The position numbers were made by a program, and so were the translations under genes. From Chthonomonadaceae bacterium (GTDB taxonomy: Bacteria; Armatimonadota; Chthonomonadetes; Chthonomonadales; Chthonomonadaceae): a stretch of 5,334 nucleotides of DNA. The stretch lies in contig JANXLO010000193.1 in assembly GCA_025355115.1 (NCBI GenBank), forward strand, positions 1 through 5,334, in the 5' to 3' direction. Under the pieces are notes generated by a model. It searched no databases. It was given only the letters and a program-made list of their open reading frames with translations, and was not told where the DNA came from. This document shows, piece by piece, positions 1 to 5,334 of the stretch (positions within the stretch are counted from its first letter, which is position 1; each line of letters starts with the position of its first letter).

Positions 1-1544
1 GTCACCGTCTCCCCGCGCTTCCAATTGCGATTCAATGTGATATAGCCTGACGTGACTACTGCCCGATTTACTACTCTGCCTCCCACTTTCAGATCAAACT
101 GAGACGAGCCTTCCGGCAGGCGGATGCGGAACGGGAATCGCGCGCCATCACGCTCCGGCGTCACCACGAATTCTACTTTACCGGCAAAGGGGTATTCCGT
201 CTTTTCAACGATAGTGACACGCCCTGCTTTCGGCAGCACGACAGTCGCTGTGCTGGAGTTATAGAGATTAACAACCAGGCCGCCATCGTCGCTCGTCATC
301 CAGGCGAACGAGGGAATGAGTGCTATGCCTCTTGGGCCACTGGAATGGCAGCAGGTCGTCCCGCTATCATAGGGCTTGATTCCCTCAAGCGGAGTATAGT
401 AGGCCCAATCGTCGCCGTTCGGCTGCTGTGCCGCCAGCAGATGATTATAGATCGATTTCTCCGCCTGCGCCGCATACTTTCCTTCGCCCGTCAGCCGCAG
501 CATCTCCAGGTTCATCTGCTCCCATGTCACCGTGACGCAGGTCTCGCAGATGTTTGATCTGTTGCCGTTGGGAAAGTGAAAGTCGTCCTGATAGACTTCA
601 AACGAGGAGCCGCTGCCAGTGATGTAGAGCCGATTTCTGACGATATCGTCCCACGCCGTCTCCATGTCGGTCAGGAGCCTCTTCTCGCCTGTCGCCCGGT
701 AAAGCTCCAGCAGACCATTGAAGTTTGAGGTCATCTCGTACGCCTTCGCGTTTGCGACTCTGCGAACGGACTTGTACTTTTCCAGGGAAGCGAGGATAGC
801 GGGGCCGCCCGGCGCATCGTAGTTAGAGACGATGTAGCGCGCAAACTGCAGGTAACGCGGATCGTTGGTTGCCCGGTAGAGCAGAACGATCGCTTCCAGG
901 ACGCTGTCCGGGGCCATGCCCATGTGCTCTCCAGACTTGTTGATATCGCGTTGTCCTGGCGCAGTTCCAAACGTACGCACAAGCAGATCCCCGATGCGGC
1001 GACAGCTTGCGAGCGCGGCTCTGCTGTCCGTATACTGGTAGTAGGTGAGCAGGCCAATAAGAGCATATTTGTGCACCCAGACGTCCCAGCTTGTCCAGCG
1101 ATGGTCAGGCTTGTAGGTGCCGAGGTAGCCATCCGGCTCCTGTGTCTTTATCAATCGGGTCGCAAGACGGTCGATCTTTGCTTTGAGCGCAGGGTCTTTG
1201 GTGCTTGCCCAAACCAACGTCGCGGCGTGGAGGTATTTGCCAATGTGCTCGCCCTGCCAGTCCTGATGAAACACGTTGCGCCGCTCGAAAGCGTCCAGCA
1301 TATCGTTCTCATCGACGTTTAGCATGCGGCGCTTTGCATTCGCATCGTAGCGCGCGCCTAGCATCCCTCCCTGCAGCTTCACCTGATTAGGCGAAAGAGG
1401 AGTAAATCTGTCCGTTGCCTTCACTGTGCCAGGCATCTCGAGACCAGCAGGATTTTGCTGCGCCGACGCTGTAGACATCGCGTGTGTCGTCCATCCAAAA
1501 AACAGCAGCAGTCCGACTGCGCTGCCGATGCGAATTCGTCTCAT
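1..1544 (-). CDS. Exported DUF1680 / GH127-type glycoside hydrolase, probable beta-L-arabinofuranosidase (partial, 3' end outside window)
   Basis: The reading frame is open from the ATG at 1544 to the window edge: 514 codons with no stop. Residues 1-28 form a signal peptide (basic MRRIRIG, a hydrophobic core, probable cleavage ASA|QQ at 28/29), so the enzyme acts outside the cytoplasm. Family signatures follow: WQGEHIGKYLHAA from residue 96, QEPDGYLGTY at 135-144 and DVWVHKYALIGLL from 154, all in the alpha-barrel domain, then a beta-sandwich region from about 410. C333-E334-T335-C336 and C398-C399 match the zinc-binding Glu, Cys and Cys-Cys of GH127. In the characterised Bifidobacterium enzyme HypBA1 the first Cys of the pair is the nucleophile, here C398. 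E316, 18 residues before E334, fits the acid/base Glu. That enzyme releases beta-L-arabinofuranose from plant hydroxyproline-rich glycoprotein glycans. The substrate here is inferred, and GH146 or another DUF1680 subfamily remains possible. The start is backed by AGGAG at 1554-1550, five bases before the ATG. Confidence 0.9.
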   Translation of the reverse strand, partial: MRRIRIGSAVGLLLFFGWTTHAMSTASAQQNPAGLEMPGTVKATDRFTPLSPNQVKLQGGMLGARYDANAKRRMLNVDENDMLDAFERRNVFHQDWQGEHIGKYLHAATLVWASTKDPALKAKIDRLATRLIKTQEPDGYLGTYKPDHRWTSWDVWVHKYALIGLLTYYQYTDSRAALASCRRIGDLLVRTFGTAPGQRDINKSGEHMGMAPDSVLEAIVLLYRATNDPRYLQFARYIVSNYDAPGGPAILASLEKYKSVRRVANAKAYEMTSNFNGLLELYRATGEKRLLTDMETAWDDIVRNRLYITGSGSSFEVYQDDFHFPNGNRSNICETCVTVTWEQMNLEMLRLTGEGKYAAQAEKSIYNHLLAAQQPNGDDWAYYTPLEGIKPYDSGTTCCHSSGPRGIALIPSFAWMTSDDGGLVVNLYNSSTATVVLPKAGRVTIVEKTEYPFAGKVEFVVTPERDGARFPFRIRLPEGSSQFDLKVGGRVVNRAVVTSGYITLNRNWKRGETV

Positions 1545-1554
1545 CTCCGCTCCT
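1545..1554 (-). promoter_or_regulatory. Ribosome binding site of the DUF1680 glycoside hydrolase gene
   Basis: On the minus strand AGGAG (1554-1550) lies five bases before the ATG at 1544-1542, and a second GGAG directly abuts the ATG. The first is at normal Shine-Dalgarno distance. Together with the signal peptide that follows, it supports this start over the internal ATG at residue 23. Confidence 0.6.
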
Positions 1555-1588
1555 CGCCTTCAACCTGATTTGTATGCTTCCCAACGCC

Positions 1589-1624
1589 GACACCCATTAT
1601 GATTGATTATGGCATAAACGTCAG
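1589..1624 (-). promoter_or_regulatory. Candidate sigma70-type promoter for the DUF1680 glycoside hydrolase gene
   Basis: Read on the minus strand, CTGACG (1624-1619, four of six matches to TTGACA) is followed after 17 bp by CATAAT (1601-1596, five of six matches to TATAAT). Transcription would start near 1589 and leave a leader of about 45 nt before the ATG. The element lies between the PSD1 terminator hairpin and the hydrolase start, where an independent promoter would be expected. A second CATAAT lies 10 bp further upstream (1611-1606) but has no good -35 partner. The call rests on consensus matching only. Confidence 0.35.
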
Positions 1625-1635
1625 CAGTCAAAACG

Positions 1636-1669
1636 CCAAAAGTCCCCTCGCGACTTAGCGAGGGGACTT
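1636..1669 (-). terminator. Intrinsic terminator after the PSD1-family gene
   Basis: A perfect 12-bp inverted repeat has arms at 1640-1651 and 1658-1669, GC-rich toward the loop (CCCCTCGC / GCGAGGGG), with a 6-nt loop at 1652-1657. On the minus strand the second arm runs into CTTTTGG and, a few bases on, another TTTT. It begins 14 bases after the PSD1 stop codon, the usual place for a Rho-independent terminator. The T-run is short and interrupted, so termination may be incomplete. In the plus direction AAGTCCCC/GGGGACTT is followed by ACAGCG with no T-run, so the element is directional toward the minus strand. Confidence 0.7.
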
Positions 1670-1683
1670 ACAGCGACTGCAAT

Positions 1684-4251
1684 TTAGTCGAGGTAGATAA
1701 ACTCGTTCGTGTTGATCAGAACATGACAGAAGTCAGCGAGCGCGGCGTTTTCCGCCTCTAGCATTGCTTTTGGATCCGGTGCTTTAAAGTCCGCCTGCCG
1801 TGTTCCCGTGCCACCGTTCGCCTGATGCCTTGACATCAAGTGTAGTTCAGTCTGCCTGGTGAGGAAACTAAGGGCGGTCAGTCGCTGTTCGGCAGACGGT
1901 CGGCGGCAGAGAGCTATTTTGTAGGCACGTTCGATCTGCTTGTCGCGATCGTTTCCAGCATCCTTCCGCACTCGCTCCGAGAAATAACGGGCCTCCGTGC
2001 GGGTAAATTCTCCGTTGAAGAGCGCGAGCGCCTGCGGGGCGATAGTGGTGGAGGCTCGGCGGGGACAGGTGTTCGTCATATCCGCCCCGTCGAATACTTC
2101 GACGATAGGCAGCACGAGTGACCGCCTCTGGAATACGTAGATAGTTCGGCGCAAGCCATCCGCTTCCGACGATACGCCCCATTTGTGCGTCGAGCCAGTA
2201 GAAAGCACTTCGTCACTCACCTTTGGGAAGACACTCGGCCCGCCCATCGTAGGGTTGAGGCGTCCGCTTACGGCCAGGATGCTGTCCCTGAGCGGCTCGC
2301 CTTCGAGACGGATGCGGTTCATCCGCCAGAGCAACGTGTTGTTTGGATCCGCTTTCGAGGCGACCCGGTCAAACTGCGTGGACATTCGGTATGCATTCGA
2401 CAGTACCATCATCCGCTGCATTTTTTTGATGCTCCAGCCGCCGTCCATGAACTGCATCGCCAGCCAATCTAATAGTTCCGGATGCGATGGCTTGTCGCCA
2501 TTGCGTCCGAAGTCCGAAGTGGAGGCCACAATGCCGCGGCCAAAGTGATGCTGCCAGAGGCGGTTCACCATCACTCTGGCCGTCATCGGATTGTCGCGAT
2601 TGCCGAGCCAGTTGGCGAGAGCCGACCGCCGACCACTCGTGTGCCCGTTTGCAGGCGGCAGAGCTTCTGCGGGCTTTTCGACACCGCCGCACAAGGCTGC
2701 GATAAAGCCGGGCTTTACCTCCGGGCCAGGAGTTAGCAGATTGCCTCGCAGCAGGAGATGCTGAGGCTTGCCGTCCCTATCGTCCTCCGAAATCGCCTCA
2801 GCGACTGGCTCGTAGGGAGCGATCTGACCCTCAAGCCCGCGGATATCACTCTCGAGCTGATTGCGTCGATCACGGTCCGCGTTTTTCAGATATCGATCTA
2901 TCTCCTCATCGCGAATGGATGAGATGATTTCACCGCTCTTCGCTGCCTTCTGCTTTTCTAACAGCGCGGATGCGCGATGGCTCTGCCGCAGGTCTGCGAG
3001 TTGCTTACGTAGTCCCTCTAGTTTCGCCCGAGATGCGGCGGTCTGGCTGGCATAGGGATCGTTGGCGGGCAGGCGTGTCTCCGTCCATTTCGTGCTCACG
3101 TAGAAGCCTTGAAGACGGTAGTAATCAGCCTGGGTGATTCGGTCGTACTTGTGGTTATGGCAGCGGGCGCACCCGACGGTGAGGCCGAGCACTACGGAGC
3201 CCGTCGTGTCCGTAACGTCGTTCAGATAGTCCTGCCAGCGCTGAGGATGATCGGTGCTGAGTTCATCCCATGGCCCGAGCCTTGCAAAACCGGTAGCGGT
3301 GATCGCATCGGCATCGTTGGGAAACAGTTCGTCACCGGCAATCTGCTCCTTCAGGAACAGGTTGTAAGGCTTGTCGGTGTTGAAGGAGCGAATTACATAG
3401 TCGCGGTAGTGCCATGCGCGCGGCCGAGCGCCGTCATTCTCGAACCCATGCGTCTCGGCGAAGCGGACGAGATCGAGCCAGTGCCGCCCCCAACGCTCTC
3501 CATAGCGCGGATCGGCTAACAGACGGTCGACGAGTGTCTCGTAGGCTCTGGGGCTAGAATTATTCAGGAAGGCATCTGCTTCCTCTGGAGTAGGTGGCTC
3601 CCCAATGAGGTCGGCATAGACGCGACGCAGCAGGGCAGATTTTGGGGCGGGAGACGCAGGCTTCAGGCCCTTCGCATCTAACTTCGCAAGCAGAAAGGCG
3701 TCGATTGGCGTCTTTGCCCAGGCTGAATTTCTGACGTGGGGAGGAACATGAACTATGGGAGCGGTGTACGGCCAGCCGAGCTTGACGGCGTCGACTTTCG
3801 CGCCCTGCGCAATCCACGTCTCGATGGTCTTCAGCTTTACGGGGTCGAGGGGTGGGCCGTTAAGTGGCATTTGAGGTTGCTTCGTGCCGTGGAGCATTGC
3901 GATGAGCGCACTGTCAGCGGGACTGCCTGAGTGAATTGCCTTCGTGCCGAACCTGGTTCCGCCCTTGAAAAGCGCTTCGGGGTTCTCGATGGCGAAGCCG
4001 CTGCTGTGCTTGTCGATGCTATGGCAGGAACCGCAGGTGGACTTGAAAATCGGCTCTACGTCCTCGCGATAACTTACGAGCGCGACCGACTTTGCAGATT
4101 CTCCCGCCTTCGGTGCCGCCGAATTCACTGATGGCTTTCGATGCGGCGAAGACTGCCCGGCCGATACCGCAGTGCCTACCCCGACGACGGCCAATGCTAT
4201 CGCGGACATTGTCAGAGTGCGCAGCGAACGCTTCAACGTGTTAACCCTCAT
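1684..4251 (-). CDS. Exported PSD1-family protein: Planctomycete cytochrome c (PSCyt1) + DUF1549 + DUF1553
   Basis: From the ATG at 4251 the protein is 855 residues. It opens with a basic segment and hydrophobic core (TMSAIALAVVGVGTAVSA), a signal peptide likely cut at VSA|GQ. A cytochrome c domain follows (about residues 60-150), with haem motif CGSCH at 73-77 and a QMPL segment near 127-130 that may give the axial Met. DUF1549 spans about 180-375 (RYGERWGRHWLDLVRFAETHG, YRDYVIRSFN) and ends in a second haem motif, CARCHNHKYD, at 361-370. A charged, probably coiled-coil stretch covers about 405-480. DUF1553 runs from about 540 to the end (NPMTARVMVNRLWQHHFGRG, SHPELLDWLA, closing FIYLD). Such proteins are common in Planctomycetes and Acidobacteria, usually next to a DUF1501 gene that is absent here. 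Biochemical role unknown; periplasmic redox or glycan-related work is inference. The start is uncertain: the frame stays open to a GTG at 4323 (879 residues), and a GTG lies two codons before the chosen ATG. No start has a strong ribosome binding site. Confidence 0.93.
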   Translation of the reverse strand: MRVNTLKRSLRTLTMSAIALAVVGVGTAVSAGQSSPHRKPSVNSAAPKAGESAKSVALVSYREDVEPIFKSTCGSCHSIDKHSSGFAIENPEALFKGGTRFGTKAIHSGSPADSALIAMLHGTKQPQMPLNGPPLDPVKLKTIETWIAQGAKVDAVKLGWPYTAPIVHVPPHVRNSAWAKTPIDAFLLAKLDAKGLKPASPAPKSALLRRVYADLIGEPPTPEEADAFLNNSSPRAYETLVDRLLADPRYGERWGRHWLDLVRFAETHGFENDGARPRAWHYRDYVIRSFNTDKPYNLFLKEQIAGDELFPNDADAITATGFARLGPWDELSTDHPQRWQDYLNDVTDTTGSVVLGLTVGCARCHNHKYDRITQADYYRLQGFYVSTKWTETRLPANDPYASQTAASRAKLEGLRKQLADLRQSHRASALLEKQKAAKSGEIISSIRDEEIDRYLKNADRDRRNQLESDIRGLEGQIAPYEPVAEAISEDDRDGKPQHLLLRGNLLTPGPEVKPGFIAALCGGVEKPAEALPPANGHTSGRRSALANWLGNRDNPMTARVMVNRLWQHHFGRGIVASTSDFGRNGDKPSHPELLDWLAMQFMDGGWSIKKMQRMMVLSNAYRMSTQFDRVASKADPNNTLLWRMNRIRLEGEPLRDSILAVSGRLNPTMGGPSVFPKVSDEVLSTGSTHKWGVSSEADGLRRTIYVFQRRSLVLPIVEVFDGADMTNTCPRRASTTIAPQALALFNGEFTRTEARYFSERVRKDAGNDRDKQIERAYKIALCRRPSAEQRLTALSFLTRQTELHLMSRHQANGGTGTRQADFKAPDPKAMLEAENAALADFCHVLINTNEFIYLD

Positions 4252-4351
4252 CTTCACTGGCAATTGCTTCTCTACTTTCAGACACAGATTCGGGGATGAA
4301 GTTGCATCTTCAAGGCCAGTCACGAATAGCCTGTGACGTGTGCGACTTCGA
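4252..4351 (-). other. Spacer between the dioxygenase and PSD1 genes, no terminator or clear promoter seen
   Basis: These 100 bases separate the dioxygenase stop from the chosen PSD1 ATG. I see no stable hairpin followed by a T-run and no convincing -35/-10 pair on the minus strand; TTGAAG with a poor -10 17 bp on is the best and is not credible. The PSD1 frame is open through most of the spacer, to the GTG at 4323, which would cut the gap to 28 bp. Co-transcription of the two genes is therefore plausible. Confidence 0.4.
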
Positions 4352-5182
4352 TCAATGCGGGCCTTTCGCCTCGGTCGCCACTCCGCAGGGGCCGCCCCCT
4401 GTCGCGCCGGGTATATCGATTACGCGGCCATCGAATGTGGTGGGATTGGTGTACCAGTGCGACAGTTCAGCGCTCGCCGCCGGGACATAGTGACATATGA
4501 AAGCGCGGCGAAACCGGTCGTGACTCTCGTTCGGGTAGGAGCCGTGGATGAGGCTGCCGTTAAAGAATAGTACGTCCCCCGCGTTCATGCTAAGAGGTTG
4601 TTCGTGCAGTCCCTCGGGAATTGGAACGTGATCGGAGGTGAAGAACAGAGTCGAATCAGATTTCTCGGGGCACATCACTTCGCACGAACTGGAGCCCGGC
4701 ACCACGACCAGACCGCCGTTCTCTGGATCGGCGGCGTCCACTGCCGTCCAGGCGGCGATGCAAGTCCCCGGCTTGACGCGGAGATAGTAGTTGTCCTGGT
4801 GCAGATCCTGCCCTCGTGCGCCCGGCGGCTTAAAGTAGAACATGCTCTGCACAGCAGCAGGCTCCTCCTCGAACAGGTCTGCCAGCACAGCTCCGATACG
4901 GGGATCGAGCATGGTGCTCATCGCGAGCGGCCCTATGTTCATCTCCGGGTGCCGGTGGGGATGCATCATTCGGGGGTAGAAGGCGAGCGGGTCGTTCTCT
5001 CGGAAGTTCGGATTGATCTCCGACAGTCCAGGAACAGGACCTTTGGCATTCGCCTCCATAAAGGCGTCCCGGATCGTATCCACTTCCGAGTTCTCAAATA
5101 GGCGCGGAATGATGATGTAGCCATCGCGCTGAAACTGCTTCCTCTGCTCCAAGCTCAGATCAGTGGCTGTCTGTGCCGTCAT
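4352..5182 (-). CDS. Phytanoyl-CoA dioxygenase (PhyH) family Fe(II)/2-oxoglutarate-dependent oxygenase
   Basis: A 276-residue protein, close to the usual bacterial PhyH length, with no signal peptide or membrane segment, hence probably cytoplasmic. The N-terminus has the family hallmark FQRDGYIIIPRLF (residues 17-29). The iron-binding facial triad is complete: H128 and D130 in LHQDNYYLR, and H213 in NGSLIHGSYPN. R225 in DRFRRAF fits the arginine that binds the 2-oxoglutarate carboxylate. W145 with GGLVVVPGSS (156-165) forms part of the double-stranded beta-helix core. The family couples oxidative decarboxylation of 2-oxoglutarate to hydroxylation of diverse substrates (fatty acyl-CoA, ectoine, amino acids, secondary metabolites); sequence alone does not identify the substrate here. 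The ATG at 5182 is preceded by AGGGAG (5197-5192) at a slightly long spacing of nine bases. It is the first gene of the minus-strand cluster, ahead of the PSD1 gene. The C-terminus (GGGPCGVATEAKGPH) is low in complexity and probably flexible. Confidence 0.92.
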   Translation of the reverse strand: MTAQTATDLSLEQRKQFQRDGYIIIPRLFENSEVDTIRDAFMEANAKGPVPGLSEINPNFRENDPLAFYPRMMHPHRHPEMNIGPLAMSTMLDPRIGAVLADLFEEEPAAVQSMFYFKPPGARGQDLHQDNYYLRVKPGTCIAAWTAVDAADPENGGLVVVPGSSSCEVMCPEKSDSTLFFTSDHVPIPEGLHEQPLSMNAGDVLFFNGSLIHGSYPNESHDRFRRAFICHYVPAASAELSHWYTNPTTFDGRVIDIPGATGGGPCGVATEAKGPH

Positions 5183-5191
5183 TAGTTCTGT

Positions 5192-5197
5192 CTCCCT
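5192..5197 (-). promoter_or_regulatory. Ribosome binding site of the PhyH-family dioxygenase gene
   Basis: AGGGAG on the minus strand lies nine bases before the ATG at 5182-5180. The spacing is a little long but within the functional range. It supports this start, which also places the conserved GYIIIPRLF segment at the expected distance from the N-terminus. Confidence 0.5.
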
Positions 5198-5235
5198 GTT
5201 CCCGTTTCGGTTGCATTCGAAAGGGCAGTCAATGA

Positions 5236-5271
5236 TGCCTATACTATATCATTTCGCAGCCCGAGAAGCAA
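5236..5271 (-). promoter_or_regulatory. Candidate sigma70-type promoter for the dioxygenase gene
   Basis: On the minus strand TTGCTT (5271-5266) is separated by 17 bp from TATAGT (5248-5243, five of six matches to TATAAT). The -10 sits in an AT-rich patch within an otherwise GC-rich region. Transcription would start near 5236 and give a leader of about 54 nt. The -35 matches only three of six positions, so an activator may be needed or the true -35 may differ. This is a consensus match by eye. Confidence 0.4.
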
Positions 5272-5291
5272 GACTTGGCTCCTCCCCCATC

Positions 5292-5332
5292 GTTGTCAAC
5301 CCGTGCCGAATATCACTTTCACTCTTGACAAG
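5292..5332. promoter_or_regulatory. Pair of 9-bp palindromes upstream of the dioxygenase promoter (possible operator sites)
   Basis: GTTGTCAAC (5292-5300) and CTTGACAAG (5324-5332) are each perfect 4+1+4 inverted repeats. They share the core TTGACAA, read on the minus strand in the first and on the plus strand in the second. Their centres (5296 and 5328) are 32 bp apart, about three helical turns. They lie just upstream of the candidate promoter for the dioxygenase gene. The second copy also contains a plus-strand TTGACA that could be the -35 of a divergent gene beyond the right edge. No regulator is encoded in the window, so the operator role is speculative. Confidence 0.2.
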
Positions 5333-5334
5333 GC

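Noticed and set aside
731..1322. Open frames of about 130 codons on the minus (731-1132) and plus (924-1322) strands
   Set aside because: Both overlap the glycoside hydrolase frame, whose signature motifs are continuous through this stretch. Neither translation resembles a real protein family.
1387..1593. Minus-strand open frame of 68 codons overlapping the hydrolase start region
   Set aside because: It is out of frame with the signal peptide and start of the hydrolase, which have a good ribosome binding site. The peptide shows no domain.
1640..1669. Hairpin considered as a small RNA, attenuator or mobile-element end
   Set aside because: Its position right after the PSD1 stop and the T-run on the same strand fit an intrinsic terminator. 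There is no matching inverted repeat elsewhere in the window and no target-site duplication.
3109..3519. Plus-strand open frame of 136 codons inside the PSD1 gene
   Set aside because: It is antisense to the highly conserved DUF1549 segment and second haem motif. Its apparent hydrophobic start is the complement of those codons.
4598..5101. Plus-strand open frame of 167 codons opposite the dioxygenase gene
   Set aside because: It lies wholly inside a gene with an intact iron/2-oxoglutarate site on the other strand, has no recognisable domain, and looks like an antisense shadow of GC-rich codons.
1..5334. CRISPR array, tRNA or rRNA genes, insertion sequences, toxin-antitoxin or other defence genes
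   Set aside because: Read on both strands, the window shows no regularly spaced repeats, tRNA-like fold, transposase motif or defence-type domain. Nearly all of it is covered by three ordinary-looking genes.

Overview
The window holds three genes, all read from the minus strand, so transcription runs from high to low coordinates. In that order they are a phytanoyl-CoA dioxygenase (PhyH) family protein (5182-4352), a large exported protein of the Planctomycete-type cytochrome c / DUF1549 / DUF1553 (PSD1) family (4251-1684), and an exported DUF1680 / GH127-type glycoside hydrolase (1544 to beyond the left edge). The base composition is moderately GC-rich by eye. PSD1 proteins, many PhyH paralogues and secreted glycosidases together point to a free-living heterotroph of soil or a similar habitat. 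Acidobacteriota is the most likely source, with Planctomycetota or Verrucomicrobiota possible. This is inference from gene content, because no phylogenetic marker is present.

Layout. Positions 5183-5334 are non-coding and carry a promoter-like element for the dioxygenase gene plus two small palindromes 32 bp apart. The dioxygenase is followed by 100 bp with no visible terminator, then by the PSD1 gene, so these two could share a transcript. Just after the PSD1 stop codon lies a perfect 12-bp-stem hairpin followed by a short T-run on the minus strand, which looks like an intrinsic terminator. Beyond it is a promoter-like pair and a good ribosome binding site in front of the glycoside hydrolase. 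The hydrolase is therefore probably a separate transcription unit, or one only partly coupled to the upstream genes. It runs off the left edge with at least 514 codons visible.

How they may work together. The hydrolase keeps the Glu/Cys zinc-thiolate motif of beta-L-arabinofuranosidases and has a signal peptide, so it should act on arabinose-containing plant glycans outside the cytoplasm. The PSD1 protein also has a signal peptide and two CxxCH haem-binding motifs. It is a periplasmic c-type cytochrome-like protein of unknown biochemical role. The dioxygenase has no signal peptide, has a complete Fe(II)/2-oxoglutarate site, and should work in the cytoplasm on an unknown small molecule. A shared carbohydrate-related role is a hypothesis from adjacency. 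No mobile element, tRNA, rRNA, CRISPR array or defence system was seen, and I found no clear candidate for a wholly new system.
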